A stretch of DNA of 64,000 bases from JAFKFH01 sp017307375. GTDB taxonomy: Bacteria > Pseudomonadota > Alphaproteobacteria > Ferrovibrionales > Ferrovibrionaceae. The notes beneath the pieces were generated by a model. The model searched no databases and was not told where the DNA came from. It was given only the letters and a program-made list of their open reading frames with translations. Both the position numbers and the translations under genes were made by a program. Numbering within the stretch: position 1 is the stretch's first letter; each line of letters starts with the position of its first letter. Location: the NCBI GenBank assembly GCA_965229335.1, contig OZ245874.1:3100001-3164000 (forward strand), in the 5' to 3' direction. Positions 33,698-42,733 of the stretch are shown here, piece after piece.

Positions 33698-34630
33698 TCA
33701 TTCAACCTCCATGCCGGCCCTCGGATCCTCGTCGCCGCCGCTCCAGCCTTCGACGAATTTCTCCAGCGCCGCATCGGGCTGCGTTGGCAGCACGACCTTG
33801 AGCTTGACGTACTGATCGCCACGCTCGGCGGCCTCGCCGCGTTTGGTCACGCCGCGCCCCTTTAGCCGCAGGGTCGTGCCGCTGTTGGCGCGGCGGGGTA
33901 CGGTCAAGGCGACCGGACCGTCGATCGTCGGGACGGTGATCTTGCCGCCCAGCACCGCCTCGCGCAGGTTGACCGGCACTTCGACATGGATGTCGTCACC
34001 CTTCCGGGTGAAGAAGGCGTGCGGCTCGATCGAGATCTCGATCAGCGCGTCGCCGCGCTGGCCGCCGCCGACGCCGGGATCGCCCTGGTTCTTCAGGCGG
34101 ATCGACTGGCCCTCGACGATGCCGGCGGGAATCGAGATGTCGAGGGTGCGGCCGTCGCCCAGCGTCACCCGGCGCTTGGCCCCGCGCGCCGCATCGAGGA
34201 AGGCGACCGCCAGGTTGTACTTGCGATCGTTGCCGCGGCCGCCGCTGCGCGGACCGCCGCCGCGATTGGCCCGGAAGAAGTCGGCGAAGATGTCGTCGTC
34301 GAACCCTTCCTGATCTTCGAAATGGAAACGCCGGCCGCCACCGCCGCCGGCACCGGCGCCCGGCCGGCTGCGCGGGCCGCCGGCGCCGAAGCCGAACGGT
34401 GCCCGTTCGTTGCCCTGGGCGTCGATCTCGCCGCGGTCGAACCGGCCGCGCTGCTTTTCGTCGCCGACGATGCCGTAGGCGGCGGATACTTCCTTGAAGC
34501 GCTCCGCGATCTTGGCGTCGCCCTGGTTGCGGTCGGGATGCAACTCCTTGGCGAGCTTGCGGTAGGCCTTCTTGATGTCGTCGTGGGTCGCGGTGCGCTT
34601 GACGCCGAGAATGTCGTAAGGGTCACGCAT
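33698..34630 (-). CDS. DnaJ-class (CbpA-like) J-domain co-chaperone
   Basis: A 310-residue type II J-protein. The J-domain DPYDILGVKRTATHDDIKKAYRK with the HPD motif (KELHPDRNQ) occupies residues 1-70. A Gly-rich linker with phenylalanines follows (about 80-130) and then two C-terminal beta-sandwich client-binding domains. No zinc finger (CxxCxGxG) is present, which distinguishes it from DnaJ. It would stimulate DnaK. ATG 34630 is taken; a TTG six codons upstream is possible. It is a single gene with no evident heat-shock element. Confidence 0.93.
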   Translation of the reverse strand: MRDPYDILGVKRTATHDDIKKAYRKLAKELHPDRNQGDAKIAERFKEVSAAYGIVGDEKQRGRFDRGEIDAQGNERAPFGFGAGGPRSRPGAGAGGGGGRRFHFEDQEGFDDDIFADFFRANRGGGPRSGGRGNDRKYNLAVAFLDAARGAKRRVTLGDGRTLDISIPAGIVEGQSIRLKNQGDPGVGGGQRGDALIEISIEPHAFFTRKGDDIHVEVPVNLREAVLGGKITVPTIDGPVALTVPRRANSGTTLRLKGRGVTKRGEAAERGDQYVKLKVVLPTQPDAALEKFVEGWSGGDEDPRAGMEVE

Positions 34631-34705
34631 GGGAGGCGGGTATGCCAATCTGTGGTGGATAGAGGTTCCCTGTAATATAGGGAGGCGATCGCCAGATTGC
34701 TCGCC

Positions 34706-35887
34706 CTATCCTGTCACCGGACGGAAAGAAGCCGCGCGCTGCTCGGCCTCGGCCCGCTCGGCGGGCGTCAAGGGCGGGGTGAATTCGGCTTCCAGCGCCC
34801 CGCGGGCCTGGACATCGCCGCGCTGGGCGGCCACCGTCCACCAGGTTGCCGCGGTGATCCGGTCGGCCGGGACGCCGTCGCCGCGGACGTAGAGCTTGCC
34901 GACCAGGTATTGCGCCCGGGTGTCGCCGGCCCGGGCCGGCCCCAGCCAGGACTCCAGCGCCTTGGCCATCTCGCCGCGATCATAGGCGGCGCGGCCGGCG
35001 GCGACTGCCGGGCTGTCGCCGCTGGCGGCCGGCATCGGGTCGGCCGGCGCGGTGCTCGCCGCCTGTACGGGCGGGGGCGGCGGGGCCGTTGGCGTGGCCG
35101 GGCCGGTCAGCGACCGCCAGATGCTCGTGAAGATGTCGCCACCCGATTCCTGCTTGGGCGGTGTCGGTGCCGGCGCCGCTGATGGTGCCGTCACCGGCGC
35201 CTCGGCCGCCGTCGGCGTCTCCGGCGCAGGCGCCGGCGGCGAGTCGACGGCGGCAACCGTCGCCGGTGGTGGCGGTGCCGCCTGAACGGCTGGCGGCGCC
35301 GTCGGAACCGGAACCGCCGGGGCAGGAACGGGCGGTGTCACCGGGGCGGCGACCGCCGCGGCCTGGCGGTTCAACTGGGCCAGGCGATCGGCTGCTGCCG
35401 TGTTGCCCTTGGCGGCCGACGCTTCGTACCAGCGCTGGGCTGCCGCGGCGTCGAGCGGCACGCCACGGCCGAGTTCGTAGAGCATCGCCAGGTTGAAGGC
35501 CGCGACGTCGTTGCCGGCATCGGCGGCGCGTGCCAGCCAGATCGCGGCCTCGCGGTCGGACTGGGTGACACCCTGGCCGGCAAGATAGAGGGCGGCGAGG
35601 TTGACCATCGCGCGATCGAAACCGCGCTCGGCCGCGCGCCGGTACCAGCGCGCCGCCTTCTCCGGGTCGGGCACGGTGCCGCGGCCCATGCGGTAGAGAT
35701 GGCCGACGTTGCGCATCGCGGCGACGTCGCCGGCTTCGGCCAGCGGCAGCCATTCGCGCATCGCCAGGACGTAGTTGCCCGCGTCGTAGGCCGCGGTCCC
35801 GGCGGCGAAATCGGCCGCCGCCGGCCCTGCAGCAAGCATTAGGGAGAGTGCGAGCGCCCCGACGGCGAGGCTGCGGGTCCTGCGCAC
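34706..35887 (-). CDS. Exported Sel1-repeat protein with Pro/Ala-rich linker
   Basis: A 393-residue protein beginning at GTG 35887 (VRRTRSLAVGALALSLMLAA, a signal peptide). Four or so Sel1-like repeats follow (e.g. AMRNVGHLYRMGRGTVPD, AMVNLAALYLAGQGVTQ, AFNLAMLYELGRGVPLD). A Pro/Ala/Val-rich linker spans about residues 185-290, and a C-terminal pair of Sel1-like repeats follows (QYLVGKLYVRGDGVPAD). Sel1 arrays are protein-protein scaffolds. It starts 14 bases after the upstream lipoprotein gene, so the two are probably envelope components of one operon. The function is unknown. Confidence 0.8.
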   Translation of the reverse strand: MRRTRSLAVGALALSLMLAAGPAAADFAAGTAAYDAGNYVLAMREWLPLAEAGDVAAMRNVGHLYRMGRGTVPDPEKAARWYRRAAERGFDRAMVNLAALYLAGQGVTQSDREAAIWLARAADAGNDVAAFNLAMLYELGRGVPLDAAAAQRWYEASAAKGNTAAADRLAQLNRQAAAVAAPVTPPVPAPAVPVPTAPPAVQAAPPPPATVAAVDSPPAPAPETPTAAEAPVTAPSAAPAPTPPKQESGGDIFTSIWRSLTGPATPTAPPPPPVQAASTAPADPMPAASGDSPAVAAGRAAYDRGEMAKALESWLGPARAGDTRAQYLVGKLYVRGDGVPADRITAATWWTVAAQRGDVQARGALEAEFTPPLTPAERAEAEQRAASFRPVTG

Positions 35888-35901
35888 GCGGCGATCGTTC
35901 G

Positions 35902-36405
35902 TCAGTTCACGACCTGCCACGACCCGTCGGGCTGACGGCAGGCGGTGCCGTGCGCCTGCTCGGTCTTGCCGCCGACGATGATGGTCTGCTGGTATTCGCG
36001 GCAGTTCTGGCCGGCCGCGGTCTGGTAGGTCTTGGTCGGGGTGATCGTGCCGGAGTTGCCGCTGTCCGGATTGCGCCACGTCGAGGTCTGGCCGGTCTGG
36101 CTCGATTCGAGGGCTTTCTGGTTGGCCTGCTCCATCGCCGTCTTGTCGGCGCGGTCGAGCGACTTGCCGACCTCCGACCCGATGAAGGCGCCGAGCAGCG
36201 TGCCGGCGGCGACGCCGACGATCTGGCCGGTGCCCTTGCCGAACTGCGAGCCCAGCGCGGCGCCGCCGATGCCGCCGAGCACGGCGCCGCCGGTCTGCTT
36301 GTTCAGCTCGAACCCGCCGCCGTCACCCGAGCAGGCGGCAAGCCCGAAGGCCGAGATGAGGGCCAGGGCGGCGGTGGCGCGGCGGAAAGGGGCGGAAACG
36401 AGCAT
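35902..36405 (-). CDS. 17 kDa surface antigen-family glycine-zipper lipoprotein
   Basis: A 167-residue lipoprotein. ATG 36405 with GGGAG upstream gives a signal peptide ending in the lipobox LAAC. A Gly-rich double helix (GGAVLGGIGGAALGSQFGKG, then VGVAAGTLLGAFIGSEVGKS) is the glycine-zipper 2TM module of Rickettsia 17 kDa antigen relatives, found in outer-membrane lipoproteins. The C-terminal part (YQQTIIVGGKTEQAHGTACR) is the conserved beta domain. Upstream in-frame ATG at 36432 lacks a ribosome site. Confidence 0.9.
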   Translation of the reverse strand: MLVSAPFRRATAALALISAFGLAACSGDGGGFELNKQTGGAVLGGIGGAALGSQFGKGTGQIVGVAAGTLLGAFIGSEVGKSLDRADKTAMEQANQKALESSQTGQTSTWRNPDSGNSGTITPTKTYQTAAGQNCREYQQTIIVGGKTEQAHGTACRQPDGSWQVVN

Positions 36406-36557
36406 CTGGGGTCTCCCGTAAACGGCGAACATGGTGGCGGATTATGGGGCAATTCATCGCGGAGGCAAGGCGCGGCAACGGTCGACAAGCCGGCGCCCGC
36501 ACCCCTATTAATAGCGCGTGCCCGCGTTGTTCCGTTCCATTACGCCAGAGTAGCGCC

Positions 36558-37145
36558 ATGACCGATACGCCCGCCGATCCGATCGCCCAGTTCAAGGCCT
36601 GGCTTGCCGAGGCCGAGAAGTCCGAGCCGAACGACGCCAATGCGATGTCGCTGGCGACCGCCGATACCGACGGCATGCCGAACGTGCGCATGGTGCTGCT
36701 GAAGGGCGTGGATGAGCGCGGCTTCGTCTTCTATACCAACATGGAGAGCCGCAAGGGCCAGGAATTGACCCGCAATCCGCAGGCGGCTCTCGGTTTCCAC
36801 TGGAAGACGCTGCGCCGCGCGGTGCGCATCCAGGGCCAGGTCGAGGCGGTTTCGGCGCAGGAATCGGACGATTATTTCCATTCGCGCCCGCGTGACAGCC
36901 AGATCGGCGCCTGGGCGTCACAGCAGTCGCGGCCGCTGGAAAGCCGGTTTGCCCTGGAGAAGGCGGTCGCGCTGTTCGCGGCCAAGCATGCGATCGGCAC
37001 GGTGCCGCGCCCGGCCTACTGGGCCGGCCGGCGCATCATCCCGAGCCGCATCGAATTCTGGGCCGATCGCCCGTTCCGCCTGCATGACCGCACCGTCTTC
37101 GTCCGCGACGGCGAGGGGTGGAGCACCGTGAAGCTCTATCCGTGA
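36558..37145 (+). CDS. pdxH: Pyridoxamine 5'-phosphate oxidase
   Basis: A 195-residue FMN enzyme oxidising pyridoxamine/pyridoxine 5'-phosphate to PLP. Recognisable segments are NAMSLATADTDGMPNVRMVLLKG, GFVFYTNMESRKGQEL, YFHSRPRDSQIGAWAS and the C-terminal IIPSRIEFWADRPFRLHDR. Length is normal. Start at 36558 matches the family; the open frame extends to 36444. The CDF transporter gene begins 10 bases after its stop. Confidence 0.96.
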   Translation: MTDTPADPIAQFKAWLAEAEKSEPNDANAMSLATADTDGMPNVRMVLLKGVDERGFVFYTNMESRKGQELTRNPQAALGFHWKTLRRAVRIQGQVEAVSAQESDDYFHSRPRDSQIGAWASQQSRPLESRFALEKAVALFAAKHAIGTVPRPAYWAGRRIIPSRIEFWADRPFRLHDRTVFVRDGEGWSTVKLYP

Positions 37146-37155
37146 GCCCGCAGCC

Positions 37156-38034
37156 GTGACCGAGCGCGCCCGCATCGAACGGATGATGCGCTGGGCGACC
37201 TACGCCTCGGTCGCGGTCGCCTCGATCCTGATCCTGGCCAAGGCCGCGGTCTGGTTGCATATCCAGTCGACCGCGATGCTGGCCTCGCTGGTCGATTCGA
37301 CGCTCGATGCCGCGGCGTCGGTTATCAACCTGCTGGCGCTGCGCCTGGCGCTGACCCCGGCCGACCGCGAACACCGCTTCGGCCATGGCAAGGCCGAGGC
37401 GGTGGCCGGCCTTGCCCAGAGCGCCGTCATCGCCGGCTCGGCCCTGTTCCTGCTGCTCGAGGCCGGGCGGCGCATCGCCGATCCGCTGCCGGTCGGCGAT
37501 GCGCGCGAGGGCGTCGCCGTCTCGCTGCTGGCGATCGTGCTGTCCGGCGGTCTCGTCCTCTACCAGCGTCACGTCGTCCGGCTGTCGGGGTCGCTGGTCG
37601 TCGCGGCCGACCGGTTGCACTATCTGTCCGACCTGCTGCTCAACGCGGCAGTGATCGTCGCCCTGGTTCTCGCCCATTATCTCGGCTGGACGCTCGCCGA
37701 CCCGCTGTTCGGCCTGGGCGTCGCTCTCTATATTCTTTACGGCGCCTGGGGCATCGGCCGCCGCTCGCTCGACCATCTGATGGACCGCGAATTGTCCGAC
37801 GAGGCGCGCGACCGGATCAAGGCGATCGCCGCCCGCCAGTACGGCGTGATCGACATCCACGACCTGCGCACCCGCGAATCCGGCATGCGCCAGTTCATCC
37901 AGTTCCACCTGACGATCGACCGTCATGCGCCGCTCAGCCAGGCTCATGCGATCGCACTGTCGGTCCATCGCGCGGTCCAGGACGCCTTTCCCGACGCCGA
38001 CATCACCATCCACCAGGACCCGAGCGAGACATGA
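37156..38034 (+). CDS. Cation diffusion facilitator (FieF-like divalent metal efflux)
   Basis: A 292-residue six-TM metal/proton antiporter. Metal-site aspartates appear in SLVDSTLDAAASVINL (TM2) and HYLSDLLLNAA (TM5, H-x-x-x-D), as in FieF-type zinc/iron exporters. The C-terminal cytoplasmic metallochaperone-like domain runs from about 210 to 292 (HDLRTRESGMRQFIQFHL). GTG start at 37156. It overlaps the kinase/P-loop fusion gene by 4 bases. Confidence 0.93.
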   Translation: MTERARIERMMRWATYASVAVASILILAKAAVWLHIQSTAMLASLVDSTLDAAASVINLLALRLALTPADREHRFGHGKAEAVAGLAQSAVIAGSALFLLLEAGRRIADPLPVGDAREGVAVSLLAIVLSGGLVLYQRHVVRLSGSLVVAADRLHYLSDLLLNAAVIVALVLAHYLGWTLADPLFGLGVALYILYGAWGIGRRSLDHLMDRELSDEARDRIKAIAARQYGVIDIHDLRTRESGMRQFIQFHLTIDRHAPLSQAHAIALSVHRAVQDAFPDADITIHQDPSET

Positions 38035-39557
38035 CGGCCCCGGACGATCAGCGCGACGTCATCGCCTTCCTCTCCGATCCCGCGACCTGGGGGGCTGAGG
38101 TCGAGGTCATCGCCACCCACGGCAGCCAGGTGTTCCTGACCGGCAGCAAGGCCTTCAAGCTGAAGCGCGCGGTCAAGTTTCCCTACATGGATTTCTCGAC
38201 GCCCGCCCGGCGCGAGGCGCTGGTGAAGGCCGAGGTCCGGTTGAACCGCCGCACCGCGCCTGAGCTCTATCGTGCCGCCATCCCGGTAACGCGCGAGGCC
38301 GACGGCCGCCTGGCCGTGGGCGGGCAGGGCGATCCCGTCGACTGGCTGGTCGAAATGGCGCGGTTCGAACAGGACCAGCAGCTTGACCGCCTGGCGCGGC
38401 GGGGCGAACTGACCGATGCGCTCGCCGACGAACTGGGCCGCGCCGTCGCGCATTTTCATGCCGACGCCGCGCGCCGCCACGACATGGGCGGCGCCGACGA
38501 GGTCGAGCGGACCGTGCTGGTGAATTACGGCGAACTGCAGCGCCATGCCCGGGCGCTGGACCTGCTCGATCCGGTCAACGCGCTATGCGACGAGACCTAT
38601 GCGGCGTTGGCAGCAGTGCGCCCGGCACTTGACCGTCGGCGCATCGACGGGTTCGTCCGCGTCGGCCATGGCGACCTGCATCTGGCAAACATCTGCCTCT
38701 ACCAGGGGCGGCCGCTGCCGTTCGATGCCATCGAATTCTATGACCTGTTCACCGTCACCGACCAGCTCTACGACCTGGCCTTCCTGCTGATGGACGTGTG
38801 GCTGCACGACCTGCCGGTCCAGGCCAACCGCATCTTCAACGAATGGCTCGGCCAGTCGGGCGATTTCGGTGGTCTGGCGCTGATGCCGCTCTATCTCGCG
38901 CTGCGGTCCGCGATCCGCGCCCATGTCGGCGGCAGCATGGCCGAATCGGCCAGGGACGGCGTCATGCGCGAGAAGCACCTGACCGCGGCCCGCAACTACG
39001 TCCATCGGGCCCTCGAATTCCTTCGGCCGGCGGCCCCGCGCCTCGTGGCCGTCGGCGGCTTGTCGGGCACCGGCAAGTCGGTCCTGTCGCGCGCGCTGGC
39101 GGCCTATGTCGGCCGGGCGCCGGGGGCCGTGGTGCTGCGCTCGGACGTGATCCGCCGTGAACTCGCCGGGGCCGGCCCGACCGGCAAGCTCGGCCAGGAA
39201 CACTACACCGCCGAGGCCAGCATCGCGGTCTATGCCGAAATGCGGGCGCGGGCGCGCATCTGCCTCGACGCGGGCCAGGCCGTGATCGCCGATGCCGTCC
39301 ATGCCCGGCCGGACGAGCGCGCCGCGCTTGCCGACCTGGCGGCCGCGGCCGGCGTGCCGTTCACCGGCTTCTGGCTGGAAGCGCCGGTCGACGTGCTGAC
39401 CCGCCGGCTGGATGCCCGCCGCGACGATGCATCGGATGCCGATGCCAAGGTGCTTCATCAGCAACTGGATTACGACCTCGGCGAAATCGGCTGGACCAGG
39501 CTGGTCTCGGGCGGCGATGCCGCCACGACACTCGCTGCGGCCCGGGCGGGTCTCTAG
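38031..39557 (+). CDS. Bifunctional aminoglycoside phosphotransferase-like / P-loop kinase fusion
   Basis: A 508-residue fusion. Residues 1-330 resemble the APH/protein-kinase-like fold (VGHGDLHLANICLYQG catalytic loop, then FDAIEFYDLF with the metal-binding aspartate). Residues about 335-508 are an AAA/zeta-toxin-like P-loop kinase (VAVGGLSGTGKSVLSRALA). Such fusions are widespread in proteobacteria but their substrate is uncharacterised; antibiotic inactivation should not be assumed. Coupled upstream to the CDF gene and convergent, overlapping by 4 bases, with pdeM. Confidence 0.85.
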   Translation: MTAPDDQRDVIAFLSDPATWGAEVEVIATHGSQVFLTGSKAFKLKRAVKFPYMDFSTPARREALVKAEVRLNRRTAPELYRAAIPVTREADGRLAVGGQGDPVDWLVEMARFEQDQQLDRLARRGELTDALADELGRAVAHFHADAARRHDMGGADEVERTVLVNYGELQRHARALDLLDPVNALCDETYAALAAVRPALDRRRIDGFVRVGHGDLHLANICLYQGRPLPFDAIEFYDLFTVTDQLYDLAFLLMDVWLHDLPVQANRIFNEWLGQSGDFGGLALMPLYLALRSAIRAHVGGSMAESARDGVMREKHLTAARNYVHRALEFLRPAAPRLVAVGGLSGTGKSVLSRALAAYVGRAPGAVVLRSDVIRRELAGAGPTGKLGQEHYTAEASIAVYAEMRARARICLDAGQAVIADAVHARPDERAALADLAAAAGVPFTGFWLEAPVDVLTRRLDARRDDASDADAKVLHQQLDYDLGEIGWTRLVSGGDAATTLAAARAGL

Positions 39558-40219
39558 GCCGCCAGCCGGTCGCGCGGCACCGCGAAGACGTTGGCGTCGC
39601 CCAGCAACCAGGCGTGGAACATGCGGTTGAACAGCGGCGCGAAGGCGCGGTCGAGCACGTCCAGCCCGCCGGCATAGGCGCCGAATGCCGGCAGGACCAG
39701 CCGGATGCCGTCCGACACGAAACAGCGGCGGGTCAGCCGCTTGCCCTGCACCACGACCGATGCCTTGGGGTGGAAATGGCCGGAAACCTCGCCGGGCTGC
39801 CGCCCCTCGGCGGCCTGGTGGCGGAAGACCAGCCCGTCTTCGGCCAGTTCCTCGACGATCCTGCCGCCAAGCGTGGCGGGCGGGGCCGGATCGTGATTGC
39901 CGCAAAGCCAGACCCAGTCGGACTGGCCGGTCAGCCGGCGCAGACGGTCGGCATCTTCGTCGGCCAGCCGTTCGGCGGCTGCCTGGTCGTGGAAACTGTC
40001 GCCCAGGCAGAGCCAGCGGGCAGGGCGATGCCGCCGCTGCAGTGCCTCCAGCCGGCCGATCGTCGCGCGCGTATCGTAGGGCGGCAGGAACTGGCGGCTG
40101 CGCGCGGCGTAGGCTGAACCTTTTTCGAGATGCAGGTCGGCCACGATCAGCGTGCGCGTCGCCGGCCACCACAATGCGCCCGTCGCATCGGGCATCAGGC
40201 GGACACCGTTCAGAAGCAT
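39554..40219 (-). CDS. pdeM: Ligase-associated DNA damage response endonuclease PdeM (metallophosphoesterase)
   Basis: A 221-residue calcineurin-like phosphoesterase. Metal ligands are in LIVADLHLEKGSAYA (D-x-H), LGDSFHD, CGNHD and SGHFHPK. This matches the PdeM family that is commonly encoded beside an Lhr-type helicase, as it is here (72 bases downstream). The proposed role is processing of damaged DNA ends. The ligase and exonuclease members often found with it are absent from the window. Confidence 0.9.
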   Translation of the reverse strand: MLLNGVRLMPDATGALWWPATRTLIVADLHLEKGSAYAARSRQFLPPYDTRATIGRLEALQRRHRPARWLCLGDSFHDQAAAERLADEDADRLRRLTGQSDWVWLCGNHDPAPPATLGGRIVEELAEDGLVFRHQAAEGRQPGEVSGHFHPKASVVVQGKRLTRRCFVSDGIRLVLPAFGAYAGGLDVLDRAFAPLFNRMFHAWLLGDANVFAVPRDRLAA

Positions 40220-40291
40220 GGGCGGGGGTTCATTGCTTGCGGGTGGCTGTTCGTATTTCGTTCAGGCCGCGACCCTAGCGAAAGCCGAGGA

Positions 40292-42733
40292 TCAGATCAA
40301 CCGCGTCGCTTCCGCAATGAGGTCTTCGGCCGCCTCGGCCAGCATGTCGTCGACATTGACGCCGGGCACGCTCTCGCGGCCGATATCGAGCAGGATCGGC
40401 ACGGCCAGCGGTGAGACGCGGTCGAGGGGGTGATGCAGGATATGGCCGCGAATCCGGCGCAGCAGGTCGCCGAGGCGGGGCAGGTCGAGCAGGGTGGCCG
40501 CCGCGTCGCCCCAGGTGGCGCGCATCAGGATGTGGCCGGGCTCGTGCTGGCGCAGCACGTCGTAGATCAGGTCGGTCGAGAAGGTGACCTGACGCCCGGT
40601 CTTTTCCTCGCCGGGGCGCCGGCGGTCGATCAGCCCGGCGATGACCGCGACATTGCGGAAAGCGCGCTTCAGCAGGTTCGATTCGGCAAGCCAGGCTTCC
40701 AGGTCGTCGCCCAGCATGTCTTCGGCGAACAGGCCGTCGAGGTCGGGCACCGGCCGCAGGCTCCAGATGGCCAGCGCGTATTCGCCGGCGACAAAGCCGA
40801 GCGGGCGCAAGCCCGCGCGCTCCATCCGCCGGGTCAGCAGCATGCCGAGGGTCTGGTGGGCCAGGCGGCCCTCGAACGGATAGGCGACGAGGAACTGGCG
40901 CTTGCCGCGCGGGAAGGTCTCGACCAGCAGCTGGTCGGCCGCCGGCAGCACCGATCGCCAGGTCTGCAGCCGCAGCCATTCGCGAATCTGTTCGGGCAGG
41001 CGGCGGTGCAGCCGGTCGTCGGCCAGCATGCGCCGCACGCGCTCGGCCAGTTCGGTGGTCAGCGGGAACTTGCCGCCGGCATAGGAAGGCACCCGGGGAT
41101 CGGCGCCGGGCGCACGCGCCACGATCACCGACAGATCGCGGATCCCCTCGAAGCGCCAGACCTCGCCGGCGAAGACGAAGGTGTCGCCGGGCACCAGCTG
41201 TTCGGCGAAGCCTTCCTCGACCTCGCCCAAGACCCGGCCGCGGCCCAGCCGGACTTTCAGCATCGGTGCCTCGACGATGGTGCCGATGTTCATCCGGTAT
41301 TGCTGCGCGACCTTCGGATGCGCGGCGGTCAGCAGGCCTTCCGGCGTGCGCCGCAGCCGCTTGAACCGCTCATAGGCGCGCAGCGCGTAGCCGCCGTTCT
41401 CGACGAAGGCGAGCGCCTTGTCGAAATCCTCGCGCGGCAAGGCACGATAGGGCGGGGCGCGGCGCACTTCGGCATAGATCGCCTCCGGTTCGATCGGGGC
41501 CGAGCAGGCCATGCCCAGCAGATGCTGGCACAGCACGTCGAGCGCGCCGGGCTTGGGGGATGAGGCGTCGAGCTGGCCTTCGGCGATCGCCTCGCGCGCG
41601 GCCAGGCATTCGAGCATCTCGAAGCGGTTCGACGGCACCAGCAGCGCGTGGCTCGGTTCGTCCAGCCGGTGGTTGGCGCGGCCGATGCGCTGCACGGTAC
41701 GGGCGATGCCCTTGGGGGCGCCGATTTGCACGACGAGATCGACCTCGCCCCAGTCGATGCCGAGATCGAGGGTCGCGGTGCAGACCACCGCGCGCAGCGC
41801 ATTCCGGCCCATCGCCGCCTCGACCTTGCGGCGCGCCTGCACGTCGAGCGAGCCGTGATGCAGGGCAATCGGCAGGTTGTCGTCGTTGAGCTTCCACAGT
41901 TCCTGGAAGATCAGCTCGGCCTGCATCCGGGTGTTGACGAAGACCAGCGCCGTGCGCGACTGGCGGATCGCCGCGTAGACTTCCGGCAGCGCATAGAGCG
42001 CGAGGTGGCCGGCCCAGGGCACCCGGGCGTCGGAGGCGAGGATCGTGACCTTGGGCTTGGCCCCGGCGCGGCCGACGACCAGCGTCGAGCGGTCTTCCGG
42101 ACCCAGCCAGGGCAGCAGGTCGCGCGGCTCGGCCACCGTCGCCGACAGCCCGATGGTCTGCAGATCCGGCCGCAAGGTCCGCAGCCGCTCGAGATCGAGG
42201 GCCAGCAGGTCGCCGCGTTTCGAATTCGGAAACACGTGAAGCTCGTCGAGGATGACGAAGCCGAGATCGTCGAACAGCCGCGCCGCGTCCGGGTAGGACA
42301 GCATCAGCGCGAGCTGTTCGGGTGTGGTCAGCAGGATGTCCGGCGGTTTCAGCCGCTGGCGCTGGCGCTTGGCCGCCGAGGTGTCGCCGGTGCGGGTCTC
42401 GACCGAAATGTCGAGCTGCATTTCCGCGACCGGGGTTTCGAGGTTGCGGGCGATGTCGACCGCCAGCGCCTTCAGCGGCGAGATGTAGAGGGCGCGGGTA
42501 CCCTGGCCGGGCCGGCGGATCAGATCGGCCAGGATCGGCAGGAAGCCGGCGAGCGTCTTGCCGCCGCCGGTCGGGGCGATCAGCAGCACCGAGCGGCCGT
42601 CGCCGGCCGCCTTAATGACAGCCCGCTGATGCGGATGCGGCGCCCAGCCGCGCTGGGCAAACCAGCTTTCGATCTGGTGCGGCAGCGGCTTTGCGCTAGA
42701 CTCGGGGGCGACGGATCTCACGGGGACGAGCAT
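40292..42733 (-). CDS. Ligase-associated DNA damage response DEXH-box helicase (Lhr-like)
   Basis: An 813-residue SF2 helicase. N-terminal motifs are Q/I region WAPHPHQRAVI, Walker A LIAPTGGGKTLAGF, DEXH LDELHVF, motif III SATVAEP, and motif VI QRIGRANHR. A winged-helix and Lhr-core C-terminal region continues to the end. It unwinds RNA:DNA or DNA structures during repair. ATG 42733 is used, but no ribosome site precedes it and it forms a CATG with the start of the divergent Sel1 gene, so the true start may differ. It precedes pdeM in one operon. Confidence 0.92.
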   Translation of the reverse strand: MLVPVRSVAPESSAKPLPHQIESWFAQRGWAPHPHQRAVIKAAGDGRSVLLIAPTGGGKTLAGFLPILADLIRRPGQGTRALYISPLKALAVDIARNLETPVAEMQLDISVETRTGDTSAAKRQRQRLKPPDILLTTPEQLALMLSYPDAARLFDDLGFVILDELHVFPNSKRGDLLALDLERLRTLRPDLQTIGLSATVAEPRDLLPWLGPEDRSTLVVGRAGAKPKVTILASDARVPWAGHLALYALPEVYAAIRQSRTALVFVNTRMQAELIFQELWKLNDDNLPIALHHGSLDVQARRKVEAAMGRNALRAVVCTATLDLGIDWGEVDLVVQIGAPKGIARTVQRIGRANHRLDEPSHALLVPSNRFEMLECLAAREAIAEGQLDASSPKPGALDVLCQHLLGMACSAPIEPEAIYAEVRRAPPYRALPREDFDKALAFVENGGYALRAYERFKRLRRTPEGLLTAAHPKVAQQYRMNIGTIVEAPMLKVRLGRGRVLGEVEEGFAEQLVPGDTFVFAGEVWRFEGIRDLSVIVARAPGADPRVPSYAGGKFPLTTELAERVRRMLADDRLHRRLPEQIREWLRLQTWRSVLPAADQLLVETFPRGKRQFLVAYPFEGRLAHQTLGMLLTRRMERAGLRPLGFVAGEYALAIWSLRPVPDLDGLFAEDMLGDDLEAWLAESNLLKRAFRNVAVIAGLIDRRRPGEEKTGRQVTFSTDLIYDVLRQHEPGHILMRATWGDAAATLLDLPRLGDLLRRIRGHILHHPLDRVSPLAVPILLDIGRESVPGVNVDDMLAEAAEDLIAEATRLI

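Noticed and set aside
38031..39557. Reading the kinase/P-loop fusion as an aminoglycoside-resistance gene
   Set aside because: Only the general fold motifs match; the two-domain architecture is a widespread chromosomal family without shown resistance function.
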